Position numbers and translations under genes: made by a program. Below the pieces are notes generated by a model. That model was not told the DNA's origin. It saw nothing but the letters and a program-made list of their open reading frames with translations, and did no database searches. A DNA stretch of 64,000 nt. Origin: Pseudooctadecabacter sp. GTDB lineage: Bacteria > Pseudomonadota > Alphaproteobacteria > Rhodobacterales > Rhodobacteraceae. This document shows positions 17,672 to 26,970 of this stretch, in pieces. The DNA lies in contig NZ_JAHDGE010000006.1 in assembly GCF_020627745.1 (NCBI RefSeq), forward strand, positions 1 to 64,000, written 5' to 3'. Within the stretch, counting starts at the first letter, position 1, and every line of letters starts with the position of its first letter.

Positions 17672-19270
17672 ATGGACCACGGCACGGTCAACCCTTCCAT
17701 GAAGCTGCCAGATCAGGGCATCACCGGTTTGGGTCAGGTCTATTATAACTACTCCGAAGACGCGCTGATCGAAGAGGCTTTGGCCCGCAAGGAAGGCCAG
17801 TTGGGCAAAGGCGGCACATTCCTTGTCAGCACCGGCAAATTCACCGGCCGGTCGCCCAAGGACAAACATGTGGTGCGGTCTGCCAGCACCGAAAATACCG
17901 TCTGGTGGGACAACAACGCCGCGATGGAGCCTGCGAAATTCGACCAGCTTTATGACGACATGATCGCGCACATGGGCGGTAAGGATTATTTTGTGTCCGA
18001 CCTTTATGGCGGTGCGGACCCGGCGCACCGGCTGGACGTCCGGTTTGTGACGGAACTGGCGTGGCACGGGTTGTTCATCCGCCACATGATGCGTCGCCCG
18101 GCGGCGGATGAGGTTGAGGGCTTCACCCCCGACTGGACGGTGATCAACTGCCCGTCGTTCGAGGCGGACCCCGAACGTCACGGCTGCCGGTCGTCCACCG
18201 TCATCACCATGAATTTCGACCGCAAGATGATCCTGATCGCAGGCACGGAGTACGCGGGCGAGAACAAGAAATCGGTGTTCACGCTTCTCAATTACCTGCT
18301 GCCCGAAAAAGACATCATGCCGATGCATTGTTCGGCCAACCACGCCAAGGGCAATCCGGTGGATGCGGCTGTGTTCTTTGGCCTGTCTGGCACGGGAAAG
18401 ACGACACTGTCCGCGGACCCGAACCGCATTCTGATCGGGGACGATGAACATGGCTGGTCCGATCGCGGCATCTTCAACTTTGAAGGCGGCTGCTATGCCA
18501 AGACCATCGGTCTGAACCCCGAGGCCGAACCTGAAATCTACGCCACAACCCAGATGCCCGGTACGGTCATCGAAAACATGGTGTTCGACCCTGAAACCCT
18601 TGAACTGGATTTTGAGGACGACAGCCTGACGGCCAACATGCGGTGTGCCTACCCTCTCGACTACATCTCGAACGCGTCGGACACGGCGTTGGGTGGACAC
18701 CCCAAGAACATCATCATGCTGACCTGCGATGCCTTTGGTGTGTTGCCCCCCATCGCACGGCTGACGCCCGCGCAGGCGATGTACCATTTCCTCAGCGGGT
18801 TCACGTCCAAAGTGGCGGGGACCGAGCGTGGCGTGACAGAGCCGGAGCCCACGTTTTCCACCTGCTTTGGCGCGCCCTTCATGCCCCGCCGGCCCGAGGT
18901 TTATGGCAAGCTGCTGCAGCGCAAGATCGCGGAACACGGCGCCACCTGCTGGCTGGTGAACACCGGCTGGACGGGCGGGGCGTACGGCACAGGCAACCGG
19001 ATGCCGATCAAGGCGACACGTGCCTTGCTGACCTCAGCGCTGAATGGCACGCTGGTGGAGGGTCAGTTCCGCAAGGACGCCAATTTCGGGTTTGACGTAC
19101 CTGTCAGTTGTGACGGCGTAGATGACGGTTTGCTGAACCCGCGCACCACATGGGCGGATGGCAATGCCTACGACGGGCAGGCCGCCAAACTGGTCAATAT
19201 GTTTGCCGACAACTTCGCCCAATACGTTCCCTTCATAGATGAGGATGTCAAAGCCGCTGCGATTGGCTAA
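17672..19270 (+). CDS. pckA: Phosphoenolpyruvate carboxykinase (ATP)
   Basis: A 532-residue ATP-dependent PEPCK. The P-loop [16 protein letters not shown] is at about 237-252, preceded by [17 protein letters not shown], and followed by GDDEHGW with metal-binding acids; the conserved FTGRSPKDK is near residue 60. It converts oxaloacetate to phosphoenolpyruvate, the entry to gluconeogenesis. The ATG at 17672 follows ACAGGAGC. It is divergent from chvI, an order conserved in alphaproteobacteria, which fits control by ChvG/ChvI and the regulatory PTS. Confidence 0.97.
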   Translation: MDHGTVNPSMKLPDQGITGLGQVYYNYSEDALIEEALARKEGQLGKGGTFLVSTGKFTGRSPKDKHVVRSASTENTVWWDNNAAMEPAKFDQLYDDMIAHMGGKDYFVSDLYGGADPAHRLDVRFVTELAWHGLFIRHMMRRPAADEVEGFTPDWTVINCPSFEADPERHGCRSSTVITMNFDRKMILIAGTEYAGENKKSVFTLLNYLLPEKDIMPMHCSANHAKGNPVDAAVFFGLSGTGKTTLSADPNRILIGDDEHGWSDRGIFNFEGGCYAKTIGLNPEAEPEIYATTQMPGTVIENMVFDPETLELDFEDDSLTANMRCAYPLDYISNASDTALGGHPKNIIMLTCDAFGVLPPIARLTPAQAMYHFLSGFTSKVAGTERGVTEPEPTFSTCFGAPFMPRRPEVYGKLLQRKIAEHGATCWLVNTGWTGGAYGTGNRMPIKATRALLTSALNGTLVEGQFRKDANFGFDVPVSCDGVDDGLLNPRTTWADGNAYDGQAAKLVNMFADNFAQYVPFIDEDVKAAAIG

Positions 19271-19279
19271 GATCCTCGG

Positions 19280-19828
19280 ATGAAGATGCGCGCACAGATC
19301 ATCACAACCGCCCTGGCCCTCAGCTGGGGCGGTCTTGTTTTGGCAGAGGGGTCTGAGTTTGTGTCCCCGATGCTGGGGTTCTTTGAGGCAGGCGTGGTTT
19401 GCGCGCCAGAGGCAACCGGCCAACGGGACGCACCCGGCACCGTCGCGGGCACCACCCATGTGGTCGATCAGGCCCCGCCATTTGTCAGCGACAGGCGCAT
19501 AGTGCCCGCCGTTCTGGGCGTCGGGTTCGGCGTGCGCGCAGGGCTGGGTTTTGCCGCGCAGGACGCCGTGGTGATGACAGTGACACATCCGCCGTTCCAA
19601 GGCACCGGTGCCACAACGCAAAGCTTTGTCACATCCATAGGGTCAACGGACGCCCCCGGCATCACCTTTTACCAGTTCGATGAAACCTACGAACTGGCCT
19701 TGGGGGACTGGACGATGACAGCCACCACCGGTGTCGCCACACTTTACGAAGTCACCTTCACCGTCGTCGACCCCGCTTTGGTGCCGGACCTTGCCAATGC
19801 CTGCGACTATCAAGACCTTTTGAGTTAG
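19280..19828 (+). CDS. DUF3859 family secreted protein
   Basis: A 182-residue protein with a signal peptide (about residues 1-22, ending GLVLAEG). The mature domain matches my memory of DUF3859: AAQDAVVMTVTHPPF, then ITFYQFDETYELALGDWTMTA. Family members are predicted beta-rich periplasmic proteins without known function. It begins 9 bases after pckA on the same strand and could be read through from it. Its end overlaps the convergent exporter gene by four bases. Confidence 0.78.
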   Translation: MKMRAQIITTALALSWGGLVLAEGSEFVSPMLGFFEAGVVCAPEATGQRDAPGTVAGTTHVVDQAPPFVSDRRIVPAVLGVGFGVRAGLGFAAQDAVVMTVTHPPFQGTGATTQSFVTSIGSTDAPGITFYQFDETYELALGDWTMTATTGVATLYEVTFTVVDPALVPDLANACDYQDLLS

Positions 19829-20598
19829 CCGAACAGACCCTTGCGCAGCAAATTCAGCCCGCCGATGACCAGCATCACGAGGGTCGCCCGACGAAAGCTG
19901 TCCTGATTCATACGGTCCTGAAGCCGGAAGCCGATCCACATGCCCAGCAGGGCAGGAAGCAGCAACACAGCCGAAAATGTCGTCGTCGCGGGGGTCAGAA
20001 TACCACTGTAAAGATGTGCGAACAGCAGCATGAACGCACCGGACCCGTAAATGACCCCTTGCACGACCATCTGTTTTGCCTTGGGCGTTTCGATCGCCAG
20101 CAGGTACAGCACAGTTGTCGGGCCCCATGTCCCGGCCAGCCCGCCCAGCATTCCTGAAATGGCGGCGGCGATCACCTCAGCCGGGCCGCGCCGGTGCGGC
20201 GGGATGGTCAGACGCACCCCCGCCAGTTGAACAACCGCGAGCATCACGACGGGGACGCCCAGTAGAAAATAGAAGACCCGTTGCGGGATCATCGGCACCA
20301 GTTGCGCGAAAACGAGGATCGACAGGCAGACGATAACGACATAGCGCCAGACATCCCGCACCGCCGCCAGAACCGGCGCGATCCCGTCGCGGAAAATCTG
20401 CCACAGGTTGGTCACGACGACAGGTACGATCAGCCCGGCCAGGGCCAGACGCGGATCCATTATGGAACTGAGGCCGGAAATCATGATCAGCGGCAGGGCA
20501 AAGCCTATGGCACCCTTCACTATTCCGGCCAGAAACCCGATCAACAAAGACGCGGTGATGACCATTCCGCTGAGGTCTGCTAAAGTGCCGAAGTCCAT
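19825..20598 (-). CDS. TauE/SafE family membrane exporter
   Basis: A 257-residue multi-pass membrane protein with about eight hydrophobic segments in two similar halves. Family-typical phrases are LLIGFLAGIVKGAIGFALPLIM and the second-half AISGMLGGLAGTWGPTTVLYL. The family exports sulfite, sulfoacetate or other organic anions; the substrate here is unknown. I place the start at the ATG at 20598; an ATG 12 codons upstream (20634) is possible and neither has a good ribosome site. A continuous frame extending to 22440 is antisense to the dehydrogenase gene and is not coding. Confidence 0.85.
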   Translation of the reverse strand: MDFGTLADLSGMVITASLLIGFLAGIVKGAIGFALPLIMISGLSSIMDPRLALAGLIVPVVVTNLWQIFRDGIAPVLAAVRDVWRYVVIVCLSILVFAQLVPMIPQRVFYFLLGVPVVMLAVVQLAGVRLTIPPHRRGPAEVIAAAISGMLGGLAGTWGPTTVLYLLAIETPKAKQMVVQGVIYGSGAFMLLFAHLYSGILTPATTTFSAVLLLPALLGMWIGFRLQDRMNQDSFRRATLVMLVIGGLNLLRKGLFG

Positions 20599-20654
20599 AT
20601 ATCGGGGTGTACCGGACCCCCGGCGATAGCGCATCCCATATTTGCCTGCGACAC

Positions 20655-20688
20655 ATTTGTTCGCCTGCAAATAATTTGGCGAATTATT
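20655..20688. promoter_or_regulatory. Interleaved palindromes in the promoter region of the Mcd-like gene
   Basis: Three overlapping inverted repeats: ATTTG-N8-CAAAT (20655-20672), CAAATAATTTG (20668-20678) and AATAATT-TGGCG-AATTATT (20670-20688). They lie about 60-90 bases before the dehydrogenase start and in the only AT-rich patch between the divergent genes. TTTG/CAAA half-sites resemble sites reported for RamB/ScfR-type regulators of short-chain acyl-CoA metabolism, but this match is from memory. Confidence 0.5.
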
Positions 20689-20745
20689 ATTGCGCTGCCG
20701 ATGCGAACGTTCTATTTCTGCGACTGCACAATGAAGGAGTCGGCC

Positions 20746-22431
20746 ATGCCCCGCGACGGACAAGACCTGAACCACCCCGAGACAATCCTTTTGCCTGACC
20801 TTCTGGCCACGACGGGGGCCGCGATTGCCCCTCTGCGCGGTCTGCTTGAGGCCGCCAAAGACTGCGTGCGCAGCAAGGTCATGTCGGATGGTCGCGTCTC
20901 TGGCGGTCTGGTTGAGGCCGAACAAACGGCGACCCACGGGTTGGCATGGCTTGCCACTTACGTCGAAGCGCTGGCGCAGATGCAGCTGTGGGCCGAGAAG
21001 CTGGAGGCGGAGGGCCAGTTCGGAGAGGTGGAACAGCTGATCCACCAGATCGCTTTTGGCGAATACCTTTGGCAGATTTACGGCGGCATCCCCATGAATC
21101 AGGGCGAAATCCTGCGCCTGCAGGACATCGGACTGACCCAAGACCAGATGCGCGCCATGATGGAACCCGCCGTCATGACGTTGACCCAAGGGGGCAACAC
21201 GCAGGCAGCCCGTCTGCGTCTGGTGGACCTTATGCAGGAACGCAGCGCCGAAATCACGGTGGGTCGCACCGGCCTTGATGACGAGCTGGAAATGATCCGC
21301 GAACAGTTCCGCCGCTATTCCGTCGACCGGATCGAACCTGAGGCCCATGAATGGCACCTCAAGGACGAATTGATCCCCATGGAGGTGATCGACGAACTGG
21401 CCGAAATGGGCGTCTTTGGCCTGACGATCCCCGAAGAATACGGCGGCTTCGGGCTGTCCAAAGCGTCTATGTGTGTGGTGTCCGAGGAATTGTCGCGTGG
21501 CTATATCGGTGTCGGTTCCCTTGGCACCCGGTCCGAGATCGCGGCGGAACTGATCATCGCAGGCGGCACCGAAGAGCAGAAACAGAAATGGCTGCCGCGT
21601 CTGGCCTCCGCTGAAACACTCCCGACAGCCGTGTTCACCGAACCCAACACCGGGTCCGATCTGGGTGCGTTGCGCACCAAGGCCGTGAAAGATGAAAATG
21701 GCGATTGGGTTCTCAACGGTAACAAAACCTGGATCACCCACGCGGCCCGCACCCATGTGATGACCGTGCTGGCGCGCACTGTGCCGGACACCGACAACTA
21801 CAAAGGTCTGTCGATGTTTCTGGCAGAAAAGACGCCGGGCACCGATGCGGAACCATGGCAGGACCCCGGCATTTCCGGTGGCGAGATTGAGGTCTTGGGC
21901 TATCGCGGGATGAAGGAATACACCCTCAACTTCGATGATTTCAAAGTGAAGGGGGAGAACCTTTTGGGCGGCGAAGAGGGCAAGGGCTTCAAACAGTTGA
22001 TGGAGACCTTTGAAAGCGCGCGCATCCAGACCGCCGCGCGCGCCGTTGGCGTGGCTTGCTCTGCGTTGGACGAAGGCATGAAATACGCACAAGACCGCAA
22101 GCAGTTCGGCAAATCCCTGATCAATTTCCCCCGTGTGGCCAACAAGCTGGCGATGATGGCGGTGGAAATCATGGTGGCACGCCAGCTGACGTATTTCTCG
22201 GCCTTTGAGAAGGACGAGGGGCGACGCTGCGATGTGGAGGCCGGGATGGCGAAATTGCTGGGCGCACGTGTGGCGTGGGCTGCGGCAGACAACGCCTTGC
22301 AAATTCATGGCGGCAACGGTTTTGCCTTGGAATACAAGATCAGCCGCATCCTGTGCGACGCCCGTATCCTCAACATCTTTGAGGGTGCCGGCGAGATTCA
22401 GGCTCAGGTGATTGCGCGACGCATCCTCTAA
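20746..22431 (+). CDS. mcd: Acyl-CoA dehydrogenase with N-terminal extension, probable (2S)-methylsuccinyl-CoA dehydrogenase
   Basis: A 561-residue acyl-CoA dehydrogenase. An N-terminal helical extension of roughly 150 residues precedes the ordinary ACAD fold, which starts near RYSVDRIEPEAHEWHLKDE and contains VFTEPNTGSDLG, NGNKTWITHA, the YAQDRKQFGKSL block and the C-terminal FEGAGEIQAQVIARRIL with the expected catalytic Glu. Such an extension is characteristic of Mcd, which oxidises methylsuccinyl-CoA to mesaconyl-CoA in the ethylmalonyl-CoA pathway and passes electrons to ETF. The ATG at 20746 has an AAGGAG site seven bases upstream. Other long ACADs with extensions exist, so the substrate call is probable, not proven. 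Confidence 0.88.
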   Translation: MPRDGQDLNHPETILLPDLLATTGAAIAPLRGLLEAAKDCVRSKVMSDGRVSGGLVEAEQTATHGLAWLATYVEALAQMQLWAEKLEAEGQFGEVEQLIHQIAFGEYLWQIYGGIPMNQGEILRLQDIGLTQDQMRAMMEPAVMTLTQGGNTQAARLRLVDLMQERSAEITVGRTGLDDELEMIREQFRRYSVDRIEPEAHEWHLKDELIPMEVIDELAEMGVFGLTIPEEYGGFGLSKASMCVVSEELSRGYIGVGSLGTRSEIAAELIIAGGTEEQKQKWLPRLASAETLPTAVFTEPNTGSDLGALRTKAVKDENGDWVLNGNKTWITHAARTHVMTVLARTVPDTDNYKGLSMFLAEKTPGTDAEPWQDPGISGGEIEVLGYRGMKEYTLNFDDFKVKGENLLGGEEGKGFKQLMETFESARIQTAARAVGVACSALDEGMKYAQDRKQFGKSLINFPRVANKLAMMAVEIMVARQLTYFSAFEKDEGRRCDVEAGMAKLLGARVAWAAADNALQIHGGNGFALEYKISRILCDARILNIFEGAGEIQAQVIARRIL

Positions 22432-22506
22432 TACCGCCATGCAATCGGTCCAGTGGACCGATTGGACGCCGGCACGCGAAATTCAGGCTCAGGTGATTGC
22501 CCGACG
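22386..22506 (+). repeat. Partial duplication of the mcd 3' end, two copies 85 bases apart
   Basis: The stretch GCCGGC...ATTCAGGCTCAGGTGATTGC...CGACG at the end of mcd (22386-22421) recurs at 22468-22506 just after the stop. Twenty consecutive bases (22396-22415 and 22481-22500) are identical and the flanks are similar. The second copy is not coding. Confidence 0.75.
22442..22464. terminator. Perfect 23-base palindromic hairpin after mcd
   Basis: CAATCGGTCCA and TGGACCGATTG flank a single G, an uninterrupted 11-base inverted repeat 10 bases past the mcd stop and between the two copies of the duplicated mcd end. No T-run follows, so it may act as an mRNA 3' stabiliser or as a cruciform rather than a classical terminator. 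The tight loop would force opening of the central pairs in RNA. Confidence 0.45.
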
Positions 22507-22583
22507 GTCCCCTGAGTTATCCACCAGATGACGCCGGATCGGCAAGGCGTTCTCTTTCGGGGTGGTTTGCGGTAGAACGACGT

Positions 22584-22976
22584 ATGATCAAGACAGCTGC
22601 GTTTCTCATCCCTCTTGTTGCACTTAACGCGTGTGGGACCGACGAAACTGTGTCCGGTTATGCCGACCCTGATGCAACATATCATCTGATCGAAATGGAT
22701 GGGGTCACCCCGGTGGCCCCGGCCACGATCCGATTTCCAGAACAGGGACGTGTGACAGGGCAAGGGCCGTGCAATGCCTACATGGCGTCGCAGACCGTGC
22801 CTTATCCATGGTTCAACGTGGACGCCATCGCATCAACCCGCCGTGCCTGCCCTCACCTTCCGCAAGAAGCCGCCTATTTTCGCCTTTTGGAGAACATGAC
22901 CCTCGCGGAAGTTACCGACACCATCCTGATCCTGTCCGACACTGAGGGCCGGATGCTGATATTTGAAGCGCGCTAG
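22584..22976 (+). CDS. META (HslJ-like) domain lipoprotein
   Basis: A 130-residue protein with a lipoprotein signal [18 protein letters not shown] (lipidated Cys17) and a META-type domain: [18 protein letters not shown], the [10 protein letters not shown] stretch corresponding to the family GCNxY motif, and the C-terminal [15 protein letters not shown]. Homologous domains occur in heat-shock protein HslJ. The function is unknown; an envelope-stress role is plausible. The start at 22584 is chosen because it begins the signal peptide. Its stop overlaps that of the convergent recO by four bases. Confidence 0.82.
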   Translation: MIKTAAFLIPLVALNACGTDETVSGYADPDATYHLIEMDGVTPVAPATIRFPEQGRVTGQGPCNAYMASQTVPYPWFNVDAIASTRRACPHLPQEAAYFRLLENMTLAEVTDTILILSDTEGRMLIFEAR

Positions 22977-23701
22977 ACCTGCCGCGCCAGACTATCCAGA
23001 AGCCGCGCGCGGGCTTCGGGCAGGCTGCGGTCGCCCAGTGAAGGCACCAGATGCCGGGTCAGGAAATGCCCCGTCGTGCGCAACGCCGTCAGGATTTCTG
23101 CGATGTCGGCATCCCCCTCGCCCTTCAGGACAGGTGGAAGCGGCAGCAATTTATCCGCCCAATCGCCTGCCGCATGTCGGCCCACAGCGCGGCCGGTGCG
23201 CGGAGAGACATAGATCAATTCGTCATTCCCGCCCGTGACAGCACAGGTGTCAAGTGACAGGCCAAAGCCCAACTCCTCCAACAAGGCGACTTCCCATTGC
23301 AGATAGGCCAGCGGCCAAACCTCACCCTGACCCAGCAGGTCCAACAGCTGGATCGTCCGGGTATAGAGGGGCGGATGATCCTCCCGTTCAGGCAGAACAA
23401 AGGAAAGGATCGAAGTCACCGCATTCAGCCCCGCCAAGGCCACCCTGTCAGACATGACCTGTGCGGCGCGGCTGCGAATGGGTTCGACAGTGAAGCTGCC
23501 CAAATGATCCTCAAGCCGCGCCTTCCATGTCACATCCAACTGTGCGCCGGGCTGGAGGATGGGGGCGATCTTGCGGCTGGTGCCACCGCGCACGATCCCT
23601 GCGGCACGGCCATGGGCCTGGGTGAACACCTCAATGATGGCGCTGCTTTCACCATGTTTGCGGACCTTTAACAGGGCCCCTTCATCGCGCCATTCGATCA
23701 T
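22973..23701 (-). CDS. recO: DNA repair protein RecO
   Basis: A 242-residue RecO: the N-terminal OB-fold starts [22 protein letters not shown] and is followed by [10 protein letters not shown] and the helical C-terminal domain with [16 protein letters not shown] and [11 protein letters not shown]. RecO loads RecA on SSB-coated gaps together with RecR. It is the last gene of the lepB-rnc-era-DUF1491-recO run, a typical Rhodobacterales order. Confidence 0.93.
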   Translation of the reverse strand: MIEWRDEGALLKVRKHGESSAIIEVFTQAHGRAAGIVRGGTSRKIAPILQPGAQLDVTWKARLEDHLGSFTVEPIRSRAAQVMSDRVALAGLNAVTSILSFVLPEREDHPPLYTRTIQLLDLLGQGEVWPLAYLQWEVALLEELGFGLSLDTCAVTGGNDELIYVSPRTGRAVGRHAAGDWADKLLPLPPVLKGEGDADIAEILTALRTTGHFLTRHLVPSLGDRSLPEARARLLDSLARQV

Positions 23702-23710
23702 GACAGCAGT

Positions 23711-24043
23711 CTAGGACAGCGACGGGTCATCTAGCAAATGACGGCCCTGCCGGTCCTCGACCTCAATGATCCAAAGGTCGGGATCAAAGCCCGATTGTTT
23801 GGCGAGTGACGCATCTACGTCCCCCTCATCCCCTTCTGCCAGAACCACCCAGGCACGGTCTCCGGTCGTCAGATCAAAGCTGCGCTGGAAGGCCTGCGCC
23901 TGTCCGTCCAATGTGTTGAGTTTCACCAGAACAGAGCCTGCGGTCGCATCGCCTTTGCGGGTCACAAACACCGGAATGTCCACAAGACGCAACCGTGTCA
24001 GATAGGCGCTGACCCAGATGTCCGTGGTCAACCGCGGCGTCAT
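23711..24043 (-). CDS. DUF1491 family protein
   Basis: A 110-residue protein starting MTPRLTTDIWVSAYLTRLRL, the usual DUF1491 opening, with FVTRKGDATAGSVLVKLN and the C-terminal DPDLWIIEVEDRQGRHLL. Small, soluble, of unknown function, and in alphaproteobacteria nearly always between era and recO. The ATG at 24043 gives the family length; reading further upstream would cross the palindrome at 24052 and overlap era. Confidence 0.85.
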   Translation of the reverse strand: MTPRLTTDIWVSAYLTRLRLVDIPVFVTRKGDATAGSVLVKLNTLDGQAQAFQRSFDLTTGDRAWVVLAEGDEGDVDASLAKQSGFDPDLWIIEVEDRQGRHLLDDPSLS

Positions 24044-24051
24044 GGCGCGCG

Positions 24052-24071
24052 CCAGAATTCGCGAATTTTGG
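24052..24071. repeat. AT-centred palindrome between era and the DUF1491 gene
   Basis: CCAGAATTCG and CGAATTTTGG are complementary at nine of ten positions with no loop. It belongs to the set of GAATT-centred palindromes at gene junctions in this window (see 46598, 57765, 54130, 11944). Confidence 0.5.
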
Positions 24072-24080
24072 CCCCCGGTC

Positions 24081-24989
24081 TCACGAATTGCCGTCTTTGA
24101 AATCAAGGCCCATTTCGGAATACCGCTCCGACTCTTCCAGCCAGTTCGGTCGCACTTTTACTTGCAGGAACAGGTGCACCTTGCGGCCCAGAAATTCGGC
24201 CAGTTCCTCACGTGCGGCTTTGCTGATGGCTTTGATCGTCTCACCCCGGTTGCCGAGCACGATGCCTTTGTGGCCGTCGCGCATGACGTAGATAATCTGG
24301 TCGACTTTGCAGGACCCGTCTTTGCGTTCTTCCCAATTCTCGGTCTCGACCGTCAGCTGGTAGGGCAATTCCTGATGCAGCCGCAACGTCAGCTTTTCGC
24401 GCGTCATTTCTGCGGCGATCATACGCATGGGCAAATCGGCGATCTGGTCTTCGGGGTAAAGCCACGGTTCTTCGGGCATCCGTTCGGCCAGCCATTTGCG
24501 CAGATCGTCGGTGCCATGACCCTTTTCGGCAGAAATCAGGAACGTCTCAGCAAATGAAAACCGTTCGTTAAGATCTTTGGTCAGCCCCAACAACACAGGC
24601 GCTTCCACGCGGTCGATCTTGTTGATCGCCAGGGCCACCGTCCGGCCCGTGCCGACATCTTCCAGCCGTTCAAGGATCGCCTCAACCCCCTTGGTCACAC
24701 CGCGATGCGCCTCGATCATCAAGACGACCACATCGGCGTCCGCGACACCGCCCCAAGCGGCAGCGACCATGGCGCGGTCCAGCCTGCGTTTGGGCTGAAA
24801 CAGGCCGGGCGTGTCGACGAAAACGATCTGGCTGTCGCCTTCGATGGCCACGCCTCGGATACGTGCGCGCGTGGTCTGGACCTTATGCGTCACGATGCTG
24901 ACCTTGGCCCCGACCATGCGGTTCAGCAGGGTCGACTTGCCCGCGTTGGGTTCCCCGATGAGGGCTGCAAATCCGGCGCGCTGGGTCAT
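24081..24989 (-). CDS. era: GTPase Era
   Basis: A 302-residue Era: G1 GEPNAGKST near residue 12, G3 DTPGL, G4 NKID, and the C-terminal KH domain with [31 protein letters not shown]. Era binds the 3' end of 16S rRNA and assists 30S assembly at the membrane. Its ATG overlaps the rnc stop by four bases (ATGA). Confidence 0.97.
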   Translation of the reverse strand: MTQRAGFAALIGEPNAGKSTLLNRMVGAKVSIVTHKVQTTRARIRGVAIEGDSQIVFVDTPGLFQPKRRLDRAMVAAAWGGVADADVVVLMIEAHRGVTKGVEAILERLEDVGTGRTVALAINKIDRVEAPVLLGLTKDLNERFSFAETFLISAEKGHGTDDLRKWLAERMPEEPWLYPEDQIADLPMRMIAAEMTREKLTLRLHQELPYQLTVETENWEERKDGSCKVDQIIYVMRDGHKGIVLGNRGETIKAISKAAREELAEFLGRKVHLFLQVKVRPNWLEESERYSEMGLDFKDGNS

Positions 24990-25675
24990 GTCTTGTCTCC
25001 TGTGACGCGGGCCAGAAGGGCCTTCGCGGCGGATTGTTCAGCCATACGTTTGCTGGAGGCTTGGGCCTGTTCGGCGGCACCTGATTTCAGGCGTGCCTCA
25101 ATCGTAAACAGTGGCGCGTGGTCCGGCCCGTCGCGGGCGATTTCCACATAGGTGGGTGGCGGCATTCCTTGGCCCTGCGCAAATTCCTGCAAGGCGGTTT
25201 TGGGATCGCGGGCGTCCTCTTTGACATTGGTGATGCGGTCGCCCCACAGGTCAATAACCCGGTCGCGGGCGGCGTCAAAACCGGCATCGAGATAGACGGC
25301 GGCGATCACGGCCTCCATCGCGTCGGCCAGCAACGCCTCTTTGCGTCGGCCACCGGTCAGCATCTCGGATCGGCCCAGTTTCAGGACCGCCCCCAGATCA
25401 ATCTGGCGGGCCACATCCGCGCAGGTTTCCTTGCGCACCAGCGCGTTAAACCGTGGGGCAAGCAGACCTTCGGCAGCATTCGGATCGGCGTTCAACAGCG
25501 CCTCGGACATGACCAGCCCCAGCACGCGGTCGCCCAGAAATTCCAGCCTTTGGTTGTCATCGCGATGGGGGGACGACATGGACGAGTGCGTGACGGAACG
25601 GATCAACAGCTCCGGCTTGGCAAAGCTGTGCCCCAGCCTGTCCTGAAAGTCGCGAAGTGGGCCGGAGAGCTTCAC
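24986..25675 (-). CDS. rnc: Ribonuclease III
   Basis: A 229-residue RNase III. The catalytic signature is [16 protein letters not shown], with the second acidic set in [16 protein letters not shown], followed by a C-terminal double-stranded RNA-binding domain ([11 protein letters not shown] to AAKALLARV). It processes rRNA precursors and structured mRNAs. The GTG at 25675 is chosen: it overlaps the lepB stop (GTGA) and gives normal family length; a start at 25708 would lie inside lepB. Confidence 0.95.
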   Translation of the reverse strand: MKLSGPLRDFQDRLGHSFAKPELLIRSVTHSSMSSPHRDDNQRLEFLGDRVLGLVMSEALLNADPNAAEGLLAPRFNALVRKETCADVARQIDLGAVLKLGRSEMLTGGRRKEALLADAMEAVIAAVYLDAGFDAARDRVIDLWGDRITNVKEDARDPKTALQEFAQGQGMPPPTYVEIARDGPDHAPLFTIEARLKSGAAEQAQASSKRMAEQSAAKALLARVTGDKT

Positions 25676-26490
25676 TCGATCCCCTTGAAGAAACGGTCGC
25701 CACGCCATGTCCAGAACGCCAGAAGAGACGTGCCCGCAGACGAGAACATAATACGGTCCGCGCGGCCGACGATGTCTTCATAGGGCACAAACCCCACGCC
25801 ACCGGCCGTCTGCGCGCGGCGGCTGTCGGAGGAATTGTCACGGTTGTCGCCCATGAAGAAATACTGGCCTTCGGGCACCGTGAAAATGCCCGTGTCGTCG
25901 AGCCGCCGGTCGCCCACGTTCAGAACCGTATACTGACGGCCATCGGGCAAGGTTTCGATGAACCGCTGTTTCAGACAGTCTTCGCCGATGGGCACCGTGC
26001 CGTTGGAACAGGTCGGAAAATTAGGCGGCTGCCCGCGACGCACGAAGGGTTCCACAAACAGGTTCGCAGCCTGTTGCGGCACAGCTTCCCCGTTCAGGAT
26101 GATCTGGCCGTCCTGCATGCGGATCGTATCGCCGGGAAGGCCAATCAGCCGTTTGATAAAGTCGCGTCCGGTGACAGGGTGGCGAAAAACCACAACATCG
26201 CCCCGGTCCGGTTCAGACCCGAACAGGCGGTCATTGCCGCCCTTGAACACGCCGCAGAAATCCTCGGCATCAATATCAAGGCCGACGGCAGGGATGATGA
26301 TCGACGGACAGGATGCGTAGGAATAACCGTAGGCCATCTTGTTGACGAACAGAAAATCGCCGACCAGCAGGGTTTCCTTCATCGACCCTGACGGAATCCA
26401 GAACGGCTGAAACAGGAACGTGCGGAATACGCCCGCAATCAGCAGCGCGTAAACAACTGTTTTCACTGTCTCTTTAATAGATGCCCACAC
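25672..26490 (-). CDS. lepB: Signal peptidase I
   Basis: A 272-residue leader peptidase with one N-terminal membrane helix (about 10-28), the nucleophile Ser36 in PSGSMKETL, the general base Lys113 in [13 protein letters not shown], and the [11 protein letters not shown] box near residue 225. It removes signal peptides from exported proteins at the outer face of the inner membrane. The start is GTG at 26490, with an upstream in-frame stop and a GTGAGG ribosome site. It is the first gene of the lepB-rnc-era run. Confidence 0.96.
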   Translation of the reverse strand: MWASIKETVKTVVYALLIAGVFRTFLFQPFWIPSGSMKETLLVGDFLFVNKMAYGYSYASCPSIIIPAVGLDIDAEDFCGVFKGGNDRLFGSEPDRGDVVVFRHPVTGRDFIKRLIGLPGDTIRMQDGQIILNGEAVPQQAANLFVEPFVRRGQPPNFPTCSNGTVPIGEDCLKQRFIETLPDGRQYTVLNVGDRRLDDTGIFTVPEGQYFFMGDNRDNSSDSRRAQTAGGVGFVPYEDIVGRADRIMFSSAGTSLLAFWTWRGDRFFKGIE

Positions 26491-26553
26491 GGTGCGGCCT
26501 CACTTTGATACATCGTTAAATTTGGTGGTATGTGCGCGTGCCATGGCGTCGAG

Positions 26554-26970
26554 TCAACCCGAAGTCTGGGACGCGACGGGACGTGCCTCGATGACGACAA
26601 AGGCCTGCGCCCAAGGGTGATCATCCGTCAGGGTGACGTGAATGATCGCCTCATGTCCTGCCGGGGTCATCTGATCCAGTCGCTCTTTCGCCCAGCCGGT
26701 CACTGCCATGACGGGCTGGCCCGTGCGCAGATTGCTGACGGCCATGTCTTTCCACGAAATCCCCATGCGCAATCCTGTGCCAAGCGCCTTTGAACAGGCC
26801 TCTTTTGCGGCCCAGCGTTTGGCATAGGTGCCGGCGATGTCGCGGCGTCGTTCGGCCTTGCGTTGTTCGGTTTCGGTGAAGACCCTGTTGCGAAATCTGT
26901 CGCCGAAGCGGTCCAGTGTGCCCTGAATCCGTTCGATGTTGGCCAGATCGGTGCCGATGCCGAGGATCAT
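26554..26970 (-). CDS. acpS: Holo-[acyl-carrier-protein] synthase
   Basis: A 138-residue Acp[16 protein letters not shown] at the N-terminus and [17 protein letters not shown] with the magnesium-binding Glu. It transfers 4'-phosphopantetheine from CoA to apo-ACP for fatty-acid synthesis. Its ATG overlaps the stop of the preceding secreted-protein gene (ATGA). It ends 63 bases before lepB starts, in line with an acpS-lepB-rnc-era operon. Confidence 0.95.
   Translation of the reverse strand: MILGIGTDLANIERIQGTLDRFGDRFRNRVFTETEQRKAERRRDIAGTYAKRWAAKEACSKALGTGLRMGISWKDMAVSNLRTGQPVMAVTGWAKERLDQMTPAGHEAIIHVTLTDDHPWAQAFVVIEARPVASQTSG

Noticed and set aside
17654-18937. 427-codon minus-strand open frame opposite pckA
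   Set aside because: Shadow of pckA codon bias (His, Arg, Val-rich, no domain); pckA on the plus strand is unambiguous.
20599-22440. Very long minus-strand reading frame continuing upstream of the TauE-like gene
   Set aside because: It is antisense to the clearly coding acyl-CoA dehydrogenase gene and its translation is His/Gly/Arg-rich without any family pattern. Only the part from 20598 down encodes the exporter.
22497-22583. Upstream extension of the META lipoprotein gene
   Set aside because: It would place 29 hydrophilic residues before a complete lipoprotein signal peptide and overlaps the duplicated mcd end.
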